Part shown: positions 1 to 8,112 of the stretch, one piece after another
How positions within the stretch are numbered: position 1 is the stretch's first letter
Layout of the letters: each line of letters opens with the position of its first letter
Source: Oscillospiraceae bacterium
GTDB lineage: Bacteria; Bacillota; Clostridia; Oscillospirales; CAG-382
Assembly: GCA_015064625.1 (NCBI GenBank)
Contig: SVRW01000011.1
Span: forward strand, 1 to 64,000
Length of the DNA: 64,000 bases
Direction: 5' to 3'
Position numbers and translations under genes: made by a program
Notes under the pieces: generated by a model
The model's database searches: none
Told to the model about the DNA's origin: nothing
What the model saw: only the letters and a program-made list of their open reading frames with translations

Positions 1-194
1 TACATACATTACTACAATAACGATAGAATTTCTCTCAAATTAAAAGGAATGAGCCCAGTTCAATACCGAGCTCATTCACAACAAACTTAATATTTAATTT
101 TTGTCTAATCTTTTGGGTTCACTTCAAGCACACAGGCTTTTCTTTTTCCTGCACCATTACAGAGTTAAAAAAAGGGGCTGTTTCTTTATATAAT

Positions 195-416
195 TTGCAA
201 CTTAATAAAGGAATTGGAAAGGTGTTGCATCGAATTGATTATGACGAAAAACATGTTCTTGAAATTTGGACAAAACCAGGACATATTCGTGCACAAACAT
301 ATGCGGATATGGATTATAGAAAAGAGTGGTACGCTGGCGAGTGCTATTATGAAGGAAATAATTATGGTGATACCTCGAATTTTTACATGATAGGAAGAAT
401 TGTTTATAAAAAATAG
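195..416 (+). CDS. small hypothetical protein (doubtful)
   Basis: A 73-codon reading frame that opens with TTG; the same frame stays open upstream to about position 80 with no clear ATG or ribosome binding site. The peptide is rich in Tyr, Asp and Lys and has no signal peptide or membrane segment. It could be the 3' remnant of a longer gene or a chance ORF. The 160 bases after it, up to the next gene at 579, hold nothing I can identify. I do not recognise the family. Confidence 0.25.
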   Translation: MQLNKGIGKVLHRIDYDEKHVLEIWTKPGHIRAQTYADMDYRKEWYAGECYYEGNNYGDTSNFYMIGRIVYKK

Positions 417-578
417 TAGTTTGATTTGATAATTAACTATATCTATTTTATGCGTTGGAAATTTTTTATAATTTGAAAATCGATATGTTTCATCTCCCAC
501 ACAACACAAAAGACCCTGAAAGCGGTAAAACTTACAAGGTCTCAACCTACTGACAAAAGTCTATGATTGATTTTACGT

Positions 579-1715
579 TCACTTGATATCGGTAGATATT
601 TTGTATTGTTCGGATAATAAATTGGGAACATCCTTCCATTTTGAGAGGGTGAACTGTTCGTTTAACAAAGCATACTTTTTTTGGGGATCTCGAACATTGC
701 TATAAATATTTGGTGTTAGCCTTGATATATCTTGAAATTGCATCAAATTAACCTTCACTTGAAGTTCCTTCGCCAAAAAATAATCTTCCGTGTAAAGGAA
801 AATCATATAATTTATAACTCCGAGCTGGTCTTCTTCACGCAACTTTCTAAATTGTTTGTAAAATCGTCTATAACAATTAGCACCATTATCTATAAACATT
901 ATGATGGCTGTCTTTTTCTTCATTGGGAATACACACAAATGCAAATCGGAAGGAGAATAATTGGGATCGTCATTTAATACGTAGTTTACGGTATTCTCCT
1001 CCAAATCGGTTGCTAATACGATAGGAGATTGCATCGCAATGGGGGCTACATAATCTAAAAGTTTATAGTAAATTAAATAATAGCCATCGTTTTGTGGCTT
1101 TTGAGAGAGTTTTTTTGCCTTGTTATAATTCCTTTGGTAACATCTCAAATCGTATTCGCTAATTTGCTTCCTTGTTGAAAAGTCCAAAATATCAAAACGA
1201 ACACTTGAAAGCATTTGATTAAAAAGCTCAATCTCAAACGTTCGTTTATCAATGAATTTTAAATAGTTCTTCATTGCGATTTCTGCAAGCATTTTTGATG
1301 TGGGTTCTTGAAGGGTTGGATATATATCAGGATTTTCGTAATCACTAAAAATCTTGCTATCGCAAGGTCTGCAAATCCTTCTAAATGTGCCTGACTCATT
1401 TAAACCAAGTGTTTCTTTACTTATCGAAACGCCAAGATTTGGAAGCCCCATTATTATGTTAGGGCTATTGACTTTTCCTTCTCCCGCGATGTCAATCGCA
1501 CGTAAGCAAAACTCCGGAACTGTATGAGAATTGCAAAACGGCAGATTTGTCTCGCCACAGTATAAACATTGTGTAGGCTTAGCTATAGATCTAACATCAG
1601 ATATTTTTCGGCTAATTAGCTTGTTCAATTTTATTGACTGCTCTCGGGAAAGATCGTTCTTGTTTATTCCTTCTCCAAGTCGTTCAATGTGCATAAATTC
1701 ATCGTAATAATCCAT
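579..1715 (-). CDS. CxxC zinc-site protein, HNH-like N-terminal region
   Basis: A 378-residue soluble protein, ATG start preceded by AAAGGAAA. Residues about 50-130 hold two Cys pairs (CLYC and later CRPC) separated by a conserved-looking HTVPEF segment. That layout resembles the zinc-binding HNH/McrA-like proteins where CxxC, a central His and a second CxxC form the fold. The remaining 240 residues are mixed alpha/beta with no motif I recognise. There is no signal peptide or membrane helix. It stands alone between a low-coding stretch and a pyrophosphatase-family gene. A nuclease role, perhaps in defence, is possible but only inferred; it could equally be a structural zinc finger of an uncharacterised family. 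Confidence 0.6.
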   Translation of the reverse strand: MDYYDEFMHIERLGEGINKNDLSREQSIKLNKLISRKISDVRSIAKPTQCLYCGETNLPFCNSHTVPEFCLRAIDIAGEGKVNSPNIIMGLPNLGVSISKETLGLNESGTFRRICRPCDSKIFSDYENPDIYPTLQEPTSKMLAEIAMKNYLKFIDKRTFEIELFNQMLSSVRFDILDFSTRKQISEYDLRCYQRNYNKAKKLSQKPQNDGYYLIYYKLLDYVAPIAMQSPIVLATDLEENTVNYVLNDDPNYSPSDLHLCVFPMKKKTAIIMFIDNGANCYRRFYKQFRKLREEDQLGVINYMIFLYTEDYFLAKELQVKVNLMQFQDISRLTPNIYSNVRDPQKKYALLNEQFTLSKWKDVPNLLSEQYKISTDIK

Positions 1716-1767
1716 AATTATTTCCTTTGATGTCCCAATTGATCAATGAGCAGCAGGATCCCAACAA

Positions 1768-1790
1768 GGCAGGGAGCGGTTCTCTATCTT
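1768..1790 (-). repeat. degenerate copy of the GAACCGTCCCCTGTC-type palindromic repeat
   Basis: Read on the minus strand this segment contains AGAGAACCGCTCCCTG, which matches the better preserved copies at 7449-7532 and 8051-8077 (AGAGAACCGTCCCCTG) with few changes. It lies in the 269-base gap between the genes ending at 1985 and starting at 1715; I see nothing else in that gap. Confidence 0.45.
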
Positions 1791-1984
1791 CCTCGCTTAC
1801 TTGCTTTTTTTATTTTACACCCATATAATACCAAATATTTCACCATTTTTCAACCCTATAAAACCACTTCGCAACATTTTTGCAAATAATGCAATTACTC
1901 CATTAGCAAAGCCAAAATCGATTATAATATACAACGCTGTTTCACTTTTCTTTGATTATAGCGGTGCAAATATTGATTGTGAAT

Positions 1985-2308
1985 TCACATTCTTATTTCA
2001 ATATTAAAGTATTTTTCCTGAAACGAAACCTGACTCAAAATTTCATCTTTTGCGAAAAAAGTGTTTTCAGGGGAAACAACCCACTTTTCTTCCACGTCAT
2101 CGAATCTATGGATTATGGCAATCACTTTTCCGACAAACTCTTTTACAGGCTTATCCACACCGAGTATGTATGCGTCTTGTTCTTCACCGTCAGGAGCAAA
2201 AATGCCTTCAATATAGCCGTAATTGACGGAATAGTAAATATCCTTGTGCTTGGGGTGATAACTCCCAAGCGGTCTGTCAACCATTACTTTCACTATCTTT
2301 CCTATCAT
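1985..2308 (-). CDS. inorganic pyrophosphatase-family protein
   Basis: A 107-residue protein with the hallmarks of the small clostridial proteins annotated as inorganic pyrophosphatase: an N-terminal DRPLGSYHPKH segment, then YSVNYGYIEG, DGEEQDAYILG and a VIAIIHRFDDVEEKWVV stretch. In soluble family I pyrophosphatases the matching NYG and acidic D-x-D segments bind metal and phosphate. The protein is far shorter than the 165-180 residues of bona fide enzymes, so hydrolysis of pyrophosphate is not certain. Start is ATG with AAAGGTAA upstream. It overlaps the upstream membrane-protein gene by 32 bases, so the two are probably cotranscribed and translationally coupled. A decayed copy of its first 25 codons lies at about 7304-7376. 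Confidence 0.8.
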   Translation of the reverse strand: MIGKIVKVMVDRPLGSYHPKHKDIYYSVNYGYIEGIFAPDGEEQDAYILGVDKPVKEFVGKVIAIIHRFDDVEEKWVVSPENTFFAKDEILSQVSFQEKYFNIEIRM

Positions 2309-2723
2309 TGCTTTTACCTTTGTATTTTATGTTTAGAAAACCGATGTTTTCTTCTTGATTCCGGTCTTTCGCTTTGGAAAGACCAATCAATGACCAAAGT
2401 TCGCACCATCCAAAAAAAATCAAGGAATAAATAATTGTTTCATCCTCTCGAATGAATAATAAAAGATACGGCAAAACAATACAAAGCGAATTATAAATCG
2501 TGAAAAGGAAACGGTATCTTTGATTCTTTAAACATCTCTTTGCGTATGAGAAACAAAGTATCGGTACAACAACTAAAACAATGAATACCATAATGTATAA
2601 GAAAAACACTAATCCGCCATATCCTACATCATTAGGATTTTTCCAAGAAATAAATCCGCCAACTACTAAATACATCAACACAAGACTTATTGTAGAAATA
2701 ATTGGGGACAACCACTTTTTCAT
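2277..2723 (-). CDS. four-helix membrane protein of unknown function
   Basis: A 148-residue protein with four hydrophobic segments (about residues 5-25, 38-62, 72-92 and 98-116) followed by a charged cytoplasmic tail. Ribosome binding site AGAGGAG lies before ATG. Its 3' end overlaps the start of the pyrophosphatase-family gene by 32 bases, indicating one transcript. No family recognised; its role is unknown. Confidence 0.65.
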   Translation of the reverse strand: MKKWLSPIISTISLVLMYLVVGGFISWKNPNDVGYGGLVFFLYIMVFIVLVVVPILCFSYAKRCLKNQRYRFLFTIYNSLCIVLPYLLLFIREDETIIYSLIFFGWCELWSLIGLSKAKDRNQEENIGFLNIKYKGKSNDRKDSESNG

Positions 2724-2880
2724 TTTTTAAAATCTCCTCTTAATATATTTCATAATAAAGATAAGTCCGTTTCTGATAATGAACTCTATTTATTCAAGAC
2801 ATTAAAGTTGGTTTTTTTGAAAATTTTGAATGTATTTGATAAATTCGGATAGATTTGTTTCTTGGTGAGCCGTTGTATGC

Positions 2881-3624
2881 TCACTCCATTATCTTGACAA
2901 TACTTTCAACTGTTAAGCGAATCTGTTCCTCGTTTGTAATCGTAGGCGTACCGTCGCCATCCTGTGCACCGTACATACCGAAGTATGAATGACAGCCCCC
3001 GTCAATCACATATTCAGTAAAATCGTTCGGAAGATTTGACTTGTTTTTTTCATATTTTTCTCTATTCATGACTTTATCTTCACTTCCGAATACCGAAAGC
3101 ACATCAAGGTCGGTAGCAGACAGGTCAGCCGTGGAGTACGAGCCAAGCAAAATAAGACCTTCATAGTCCTCGACGTTGTTTTCAAGATAGGATGCCGCCA
3201 TCGAACCGCCAAGCGAGTGACCGCCGATGTACCAATCCTCTATTTCGGGGTATTTATTCTGTATGCCGTCTGCGGCATTGATATCGAGCACGGCAAGATT
3301 GAACGGCATCTCCAAAAGGATACAAAGAATACCCTTTTCTGCACATGCCTGCATGAGAGGAACGTAGGCTGTATATTCCACTTTGCCGCCCGGATAGAAT
3401 ATCAATCCCTTTGTTGCGCCTTCGGGTTCGAAGCTGATCGCGCCGTCGGGTTCTTCTTCCCACGTCGTACCCTGCGGCATAAAAGCGTTGATTGCGTCCA
3501 GATCTGTGCGGTAGTAATCGCTGAGATAGATGGCGCAAGCACCTATCATAAGAGCAAAAGCAAGAACAATAGATGCTGTAATGATCAATGTTTTTCGTTT
3601 GCGTTTATTGTATAAAATGTTCAT
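2881..3624 (-). CDS. membrane-anchored alpha/beta hydrolase
   Basis: A 247-residue protein with a basic N-terminus (KRKRK) and one hydrophobic helix (about 13-33) that should anchor it in the membrane with the enzyme outside. The nucleophile elbow GGHSLGG (about residues 134-140) supplies the catalytic Ser. An Asp in the FGSEDKV segment and a His in DGGCHSYFG complete a plausible triad, so this is a serine hydrolase of the Abhydrolase_5 type. Substrate is unknown. Start ATG follows GAGGAAATG. It is the last of three minus-strand genes (radical SAM, rhodanese, hydrolase) with gaps of 36 and 73 bases and may share their transcript. Confidence 0.85.
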   Translation of the reverse strand: MNILYNKRKRKTLIITASIVLAFALMIGACAIYLSDYYRTDLDAINAFMPQGTTWEEEPDGAISFEPEGATKGLIFYPGGKVEYTAYVPLMQACAEKGILCILLEMPFNLAVLDINAADGIQNKYPEIEDWYIGGHSLGGSMAASYLENNVEDYEGLILLGSYSTADLSATDLDVLSVFGSEDKVMNREKYEKNKSNLPNDFTEYVIDGGCHSYFGMYGAQDGDGTPTITNEEQIRLTVESIVKIME

Positions 3625-3697
3625 GTCATTTCCTCATATAATTCAAAACGAGATTTCCTTTTTTAGCTTTCTTTGACCCCTCCAATAATTTTCAAGG

Positions 3698-4087
3698 TTA
3701 ATCGGTAACTATCTCGCCCTTCCAATCAAGAATCCCGCCGAATTCCACGATGTTCGTGTAACCGAGCTTGACCAACTTTTCAGAAGCCTCTTTACTGCGT
3801 CTTCCACTACGGCAGTACACCATGATAAGCTGATTCTTATCGGGCAGTTCGGGGATATCAGACGTGCCTATGAACTCGTTGGCAACGTTTATGGCATTAG
3901 GAATATGCCCTGCGGCGAACTCATCGGGACGGCGAACATCGAGAATTATGTAGCCGCTTTCCTGCTCCATCATATTCACCGCTTCGTCCATTGTAATTTG
4001 ACGGTAGGTGTCGGTCTGACTATTGCTTGTTCCGACACATCCGGTAAACATCAGTGCGGATAGTAACATCGGTATCAGTTTTTTCAT
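3698..4087 (-). CDS. rhodanese-like lipoprotein
   Basis: A 129-residue secreted lipoprotein: short signal peptide ending in the lipobox LMFTGC (Cys17), then a single rhodanese domain. The active-site loop is CRSGRRS (about residues 93-99) and the domain has the usual DVRRPDEFAAGHIPNAINV segment. The Cys could carry a persulfide, but for exported rhodaneses the acceptor is usually unknown. Start ATG with AAGGAG at a normal distance. It is 36 bases downstream of the radical SAM gene on the same strand. Confidence 0.88.
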   Translation of the reverse strand: MKKLIPMLLSALMFTGCVGTSNSQTDTYRQITMDEAVNMMEQESGYIILDVRRPDEFAAGHIPNAINVANEFIGTSDIPELPDKNQLIMVYCRSGRRSKEASEKLVKLGYTNIVEFGGILDWKGEIVTD

Positions 4088-4123
4088 TATATGTCTCCTT
4101 ATGTGCTGTTGAAGGGTGTTTTG

Positions 4124-5698
4124 TCAATATTGCGTTTTATTTTTTCGATCCACGAAGATTTTGCCGTAGGTTGGGATGTCATAGCATTCGACGGCTGGGA
4201 GGAAGGCTTCGGGGTGTTCCTCACGAAAGCTATGCTTTTCCTCGCGAGAGAGTGTGATTGGGTAATAGTCAAGGGATTGTGGCAGGTGTCCTTGTTCATT
4301 GAGAAGAAAATCAAGGGCAAGGGCATCTTTTAATTCGTGATATCGGTCAGCTTCTCCCCTCTCTTTTTCAAATGCAAGAAGCGTACTGTACGCCTCGCGC
4401 TGTGAAATCAGGTTGGGGTTTGGCAGATAGTCGGCGAGGGATTCAAAAACTGAAAAGGGGTTTCTATCTTTTGTTAAGACTGCCATGGCACGAGAAAAGC
4501 GCCCGCTATTGGAAAAGCGTTCAAGGACGGCTTCAATATGATGCAAACGGATGATTTCTTCAAACGAGAGCGTAGTGTTTGCAAGCACCTCATAAGGTGC
4601 TTCAGCGTGGTAAATATAACCGTAAAGGTCTTTTTTTGCCATTATAGGAGAACCGTGCAAAAGCTTTAAGAAGCCGAGCTGAAGCATATTGCATTTGCCG
4701 TAAAGGTCGTTAAAAGAATTAGCAAAGGAATCATAATCCTCGGTTGGCAGTCCTGCAATGAGGTCGGCATGTATATGCATATTGCCAAACGAAAGAAGCG
4801 TTTCAAGGTTTTTCAGCACTTCCCCAGTGTCGTCACGGCGGTTGATGGCATCAAGGACTTTGGGGTTGGTTGTCTGTACACCGATCTCAAGCTGAATCTT
4901 TCCTTTTTCAAAGCGGGAAAGCAAGTCCAGAGATTCTTTGTCAAGGAGAGACGCGCATACTTCAAAATGATAGTTTTTGGTGTATTTTGGCGATTGCAAA
5001 GCTTCCCAGATTGCCATAGCACGATTTTTATCAAAATTAAAAGTGCGGTCAACGAATTTGATGATGCGGATATTATCAAATGCTTCAAAGGCTTCAAGGT
5101 CATCAAGGGTGGCTTCCACGCTTTTGGCCCGCACGCGTGGTGTGGTATGCAACGAAGAGAGGCAATACGCGCAAGAGTATGGGCATCCGCGCGAGGATTC
5201 GTAATAGAGAATACTGCCGCTTGTATCCTCCTTGCTTTCGTACGGCACACCTGCCTCCAAAAAGCCTTGATATACGCCGCCGTCGATGATTTTGGGTGCT
5301 GTACCGTTCCGTTCAATCGCTTGTGCAAGGGTGACGATAGCATCCTCCCCTTCCCCGCGAATCAAGTGATCGATATAGGAGTGGCTATCGAGAAAACTTT
5401 CGTTGTGATAGGAAACCTCAGGTCCTCCAAAAAGAATCGTGCTGTTTGGCAGAAGATGCTTTAGGTTTTGAGCAAGAGTCAGATGTGCGTCTACGTTCCA
5501 AATATAGGTGGAAAAGCCGTAAAGGTCGGCTCTTTCTCGATAAAGAGATGAAAGAGTGTCGAATCGAACATCTTTTTCGGTGCGCTCGATGAGAACAACA
5601 TCGTCGAACCCGTTTTGCTTTAAGCTTTTGGCAAGACATCGGATGGCAAGATTGGTATGGGTGCGCGAGGCATTCAGCGAAAACAAAACGATCTTCAT
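4124..5698 (-). CDS. B12-binding radical SAM protein (DUF4080 type)
   Basis: A 524-residue cytoplasmic enzyme. Residues 1-130 resemble a cobalamin-binding Rossmann domain (KIVLFSLNASRTHTN, GFSTYIWN, ILFGGPEVS). The radical SAM core follows with the cluster motif CPYSCAYC (CxxxCxxC, about residues 172-179) and the usual IGVQTTNPKVL and HADLIAGLP strands. The C-terminal 180 residues match the DUF4080 extension seen in many anaerobes. Reaction and substrate are unknown. I place the start at the second ATG (5698), because AAAGGAG directly abuts the first ATG and sits 6 bases before the second. The gene heads a possible operon with the rhodanese and hydrolase genes. Confidence 0.88.
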   Translation of the reverse strand: MKIVLFSLNASRTHTNLAIRCLAKSLKQNGFDDVVLIERTEKDVRFDTLSSLYRERADLYGFSTYIWNVDAHLTLAQNLKHLLPNSTILFGGPEVSYHNESFLDSHSYIDHLIRGEGEDAIVTLAQAIERNGTAPKIIDGGVYQGFLEAGVPYESKEDTSGSILYYESSRGCPYSCAYCLSSLHTTPRVRAKSVEATLDDLEAFEAFDNIRIIKFVDRTFNFDKNRAMAIWEALQSPKYTKNYHFEVCASLLDKESLDLLSRFEKGKIQLEIGVQTTNPKVLDAINRRDDTGEVLKNLETLLSFGNMHIHADLIAGLPTEDYDSFANSFNDLYGKCNMLQLGFLKLLHGSPIMAKKDLYGYIYHAEAPYEVLANTTLSFEEIIRLHHIEAVLERFSNSGRFSRAMAVLTKDRNPFSVFESLADYLPNPNLISQREAYSTLLAFEKERGEADRYHELKDALALDFLLNEQGHLPQSLDYYPITLSREEKHSFREEHPEAFLPAVECYDIPTYGKIFVDRKNKTQY

Positions 5699-5829
5699 GA
5701 GCATCTCCTTTGGTGTGATGGTTTAATATAATGATTATAGCACGAGCGGTGAGATATGTCAAACCTTCGTAATTGCGACAACGTAATTATCTTTCTTTGA
5801 TCATAGAATTTCAAATATTATTTGAAATT

Positions 5830-6003
5830 CTACTCAATAAGTGTATAACATAACATCTCGCAGTGTACTCTTGAGCCTACGTCAACGCCTGGAGGAAGAA
5901 GTGCCATAGCAATAAAAACATCATTGCCTGATATGTCGCCATCTTCTCTTAAATAAGCGTACTCCCCTTCAATTTTAATCACTGTATAATCTTTAGGTTC
6001 CAT
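5830..6003 (-). CDS. small conserved-looking protein, 57 residues
   Basis: A short frame running from ATG at 6003 to TAG at 5830, with a good AAAGGAG site 12 bases upstream. The acidic 57-residue product begins MEPKDYTVIKIEGEYAYLRE and continues through an LLPPGVDVGSRV segment to MLCYTLIE. This looks like a compact beta-barrel of a type common as short unannotated proteins in gut Firmicutes. No function known to me. Coding is supported by the ribosome binding site and by protein-like composition. Confidence 0.6.
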   Translation of the reverse strand: MEPKDYTVIKIEGEYAYLREDGDISGNDVFIAMALLPPGVDVGSRVHCEMLCYTLIE

Positions 6004-6208
6004 ATAAAGTTTATTCTCCTTTTGAGCATTTTGTAGTAAATAGGGGGGAAGTTTCTTCGCCTCTATTGCTTAGTTTTCTTAACACCCCAATCATACCACA
6101 CTTTCCACCAATTTTCAACACCTATAAATGTATTACGTTTAACGTATATTTTTTTATCGCATGTCTACCCATCGTTAAAAGGAATATTGCCAAGTTATGT
6201 TATGGGGG

Positions 6209-6237
6209 TTGAAAAATATTAAAATGTGTGATATGAT
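6209..6237 (+). promoter_or_regulatory. sigma-A type promoter for the DUF362 gene
   Basis: TTGAAA at 6209-6214, a 17-base spacer, and TATGAT at 6232-6237, followed by a 70-base leader to the ATG at 6309. The rest of the 305-base gap (6004-6308) is AT-rich and shows nothing else clear. Confidence 0.6.
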
Positions 6238-6308
6238 TGGTTTGTAAAAAATCTAAAATTGAAACGGGAAAGCGCTTCTATTTCAATGATGAGAAAGGAT
6301 AAAATACC

Positions 6309-7172
6309 ATGAGTTCAAAAGTATATTTCTCAAAAAACATTACACCTGAAACAGTTTTAGACCTTTATAAAACAGTTGGAAAAGAATTAAATGGAACTGT
6401 AGCGGTGAAGCTTCATTCGGGCGAAAAGGGTAATCAGAATTTTTTAAAGCCTGACTTTTGGAAACCGATAATTGAATACGTAAACGGTACCGTTGTAGAA
6501 TGCAACACCGCTTACGAAGGTGAACGCAACACTACAGAAAAGCATAGAAAACTATTATCCGACCACGAATGGGACAAATATTTCAAGGTAGACTTATTAG
6601 ACGCAGAAGCTCCTGATTTAAAGTTGGTTATTCCAAACGGTAAGGTTATTAAGGAAAATTATGTTGGGAAAAATATAGTAAATTATGATTCAATGTTGGT
6701 GCTTTCTCATTTCAAAGGACATCCCATGGGAGGGTACGGTGGAGCGTTGAAACAGCTTTCCATCGGGATAGCATCCTCTTTCGGAAAAGCATATATCCAT
6801 GGCGCAGGTGTGCCTGAAAAAATTTGGACTGCAAACCATGATTCTTTTCTTGAATCCATGGCGGACGCAGCAGGAAGTATAATAAATTACTTCAAAGGTA
6901 ATATTGTCTATATAAACGTGATGAAAAATATGAGTGTGGATTGTGATTGTTGTGCAGTTGCAGAAGATCCATGTATTGCAGATATTGGTATATTGGCATC
7001 CACAGACCCTGTTGCTATTGATCAGGCTTGTATTGATTTAATATATGCTTGCTCTGATAAAGGAAAAGAACATTTTTTAGAACGAATTGAAAGTCGTAAC
7101 GGTGTCCATACCATTGAAGCAGCTGCAGATCTTGGCTATGGTAGCCTTGAATATGAATTGATAGAGCTGTAA
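6309..7172 (+). CDS. DUF362 domain protein
   Basis: A 287-residue protein matching the DUF362 family: LNGTVAVKLHSGEKGN near the N-terminus, VLSHFKGHPMGGYGGALKQL in the centre (residues about 136-155), and a CDCC cluster (about 217-220) followed by DIGILASTDPVAIDQACIDL. Proteins of this family often carry extra ferredoxin clusters; this one ends without a CxxCxxCxxxC module, so any Fe-S centre would have to use the CDCC cysteines. Function of the family is unknown; a redox role is inferred. Start ATG, with GAAAGGAT upstream. It is monocistronic, ending in a hairpin at 7226-7265. Confidence 0.85.
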   Translation: MSSKVYFSKNITPETVLDLYKTVGKELNGTVAVKLHSGEKGNQNFLKPDFWKPIIEYVNGTVVECNTAYEGERNTTEKHRKLLSDHEWDKYFKVDLLDAEAPDLKLVIPNGKVIKENYVGKNIVNYDSMLVLSHFKGHPMGGYGGALKQLSIGIASSFGKAYIHGAGVPEKIWTANHDSFLESMADAAGSIINYFKGNIVYINVMKNMSVDCDCCAVAEDPCIADIGILASTDPVAIDQACIDLIYACSDKGKEHFLERIESRNGVHTIEAAADLGYGSLEYELIEL

Positions 7173-7225
7173 GATATAAAGTGGTAGAGAAGAATTGTTT
7201 GCAATACGTATACTCTCGCTCAGAC

Positions 7226-7265
7226 AAAAAGCCCTTGGAAGTGTTAAACATCCAAAGGCTTTTTA
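7226..7265 (+). terminator. intrinsic terminator after the DUF362 gene
   Basis: Inverted repeat AAAAAGCC..TTGGA / TCCAA.GGCTTTTT with an 11-base loop, 53 bases after the stop codon; the 3' arm supplies the U-tract. Confidence 0.75.
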
Positions 7266-7295
7266 TATTCCTGCTATGTTTTTTTGTGCGTTACG

Positions 7296-7376
7296 AAATT
7301 TGCTAAATATCCTTGTGTTTGGGATGACAATTCCCAAGTAGTCTGTCAAACGTTATTTTCGTGCTTTTCTTGGCAT
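7296..7376 (-). pseudogene. decayed 5' fragment of the pyrophosphatase-family gene
   Basis: About 73 bases that align with the start of the gene at 2235-2308: both carry the complement of a start codon, the GTCTGTCAA block, CCCAAG and ATATCCTTGTG in the same order. The copy has many substitutions and one missing base near 7360, so the frame is broken; no further homology continues downstream. It is therefore a relic of a duplication or of a former second copy. Confidence 0.75.
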
Positions 7377-7448
7377 TTTTTTCACCCTTTACCATTTTAG
7401 CATGATTACCGTACCATGTCAATATTGAAAATGTTTATTTATCCTAAA

Positions 7449-7532
7449 GAGACAGAGAACCGTCCCCTGTCTCCGCGCCCTCATTTTCTGACGGAGAACC
7501 GTCCCCTGTCAGCGTCGTCCCCTGTCAGCGTC
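7449..7532 (+). repeat. cluster of short palindromic repeats (GAGAACCGTCCCCTGTC type)
   Basis: Two full copies (7449-7473, flanked by GAGACAG/CTGTCTC; 7488-7512, flanked by CTGACGG/CTGTCAG) and a third half copy (7513-7532). Each has the core GAGAACCGTCCCCTGT between short self-complementary ends. Similar short elements are widespread in bacterial genomes and are often linked to REP-associated tyrosine transposases; no such transposase is in this window. The array runs into the 3' end of the neighbouring minus-strand gene. Confidence 0.8.
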
Positions 7533-7970
7533 AATATCAAAAATAAACTTTGATTTTACTCCAAATTCAATTTTCACAGTATCCCCTTCATCAATATCTC
7601 TACTGATAACATCATCAGAATTTAAACTGCTATAAACCATTGTATATTCTGTATTGTCTATAATTAGATTTATACGATCCTTGCCATCTTGCTCTATACT
7701 ATTGATAACACCGATTTTTTCCTCGACACTATTACGACTATATTCATAATAGGCCAAAGAAATCGGGTATAGATTTATATAAACAAAATGCCATGCCCAC
7801 AAACAAACAAGTACACCACTTATGCCGAATCGTAAAACTGTTTTTATCTTTTTGTTTTCGATTTTTTTTGTTTTTTTGAACATACCATAGACAACTAATA
7901 AAATCCAAAGTCCTGAAAATACTGCCGCAAAAGCATAGGCCTGTAAACTACTTTTTATTAATTCATACAC
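7509..7970 (-). CDS. membrane protein with two helices and an external domain
   Basis: A 153-residue protein starting at GTG (7970) with GGAGGAAGG upstream. Two hydrophobic segments (about residues 11-30 and 47-68) precede an 85-residue polar beta-rich region. The last residues (DADRGRR) and the stop codon are encoded by the inserted palindromic repeat cluster, so the natural C-terminus has been altered. Family not recognised. Confidence 0.6.
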   Translation of the reverse strand: MYELIKSSLQAYAFAAVFSGLWILLVVYGMFKKTKKIENKKIKTVLRFGISGVLVCLWAWHFVYINLYPISLAYYEYSRNSVEEKIGVINSIEQDGKDRINLIIDNTEYTMVYSSLNSDDVISRDIDEGDTVKIEFGVKSKFIFDIDADRGRR

Positions 7971-8050
7971 TGTACCCTTCCTCCCAAACCTAATCTAAAC
8001 ACCAATAATAATCATATCCACCATATACTCCAGATATATCTCTCCGACAA

Positions 8051-8077
8051 GGAGACAGAGAACCGTCCCCTGTCTCC
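8051..8077 (+). repeat. palindromic repeat, single copy
   Basis: GGAGACAG at one end and CTGTCTCC at the other surround the GAGAACCGTCC core shared with the 7449-7532 cluster. It sits in the gap between two minus-strand genes, about 35 bases beyond the stop codon of the XRE/zinc-ribbon gene. Confidence 0.8.
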
Positions 8078-8112
8078 TCAAAACGTTCTTACTTTGACTA
8101 TCTTCCATATGC

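Noticed and set aside
186..545. 119-codon minus-strand frame
   Set aside because: Irregular composition rich in Phe, Cys and Ile, no ribosome binding site and no recognisable domain; treated as non-coding.
4769..5464. 231-codon plus-strand frame opposite the radical SAM gene
   Set aside because: The minus-strand gene has the full domain set and start signals; the plus frame has neither.
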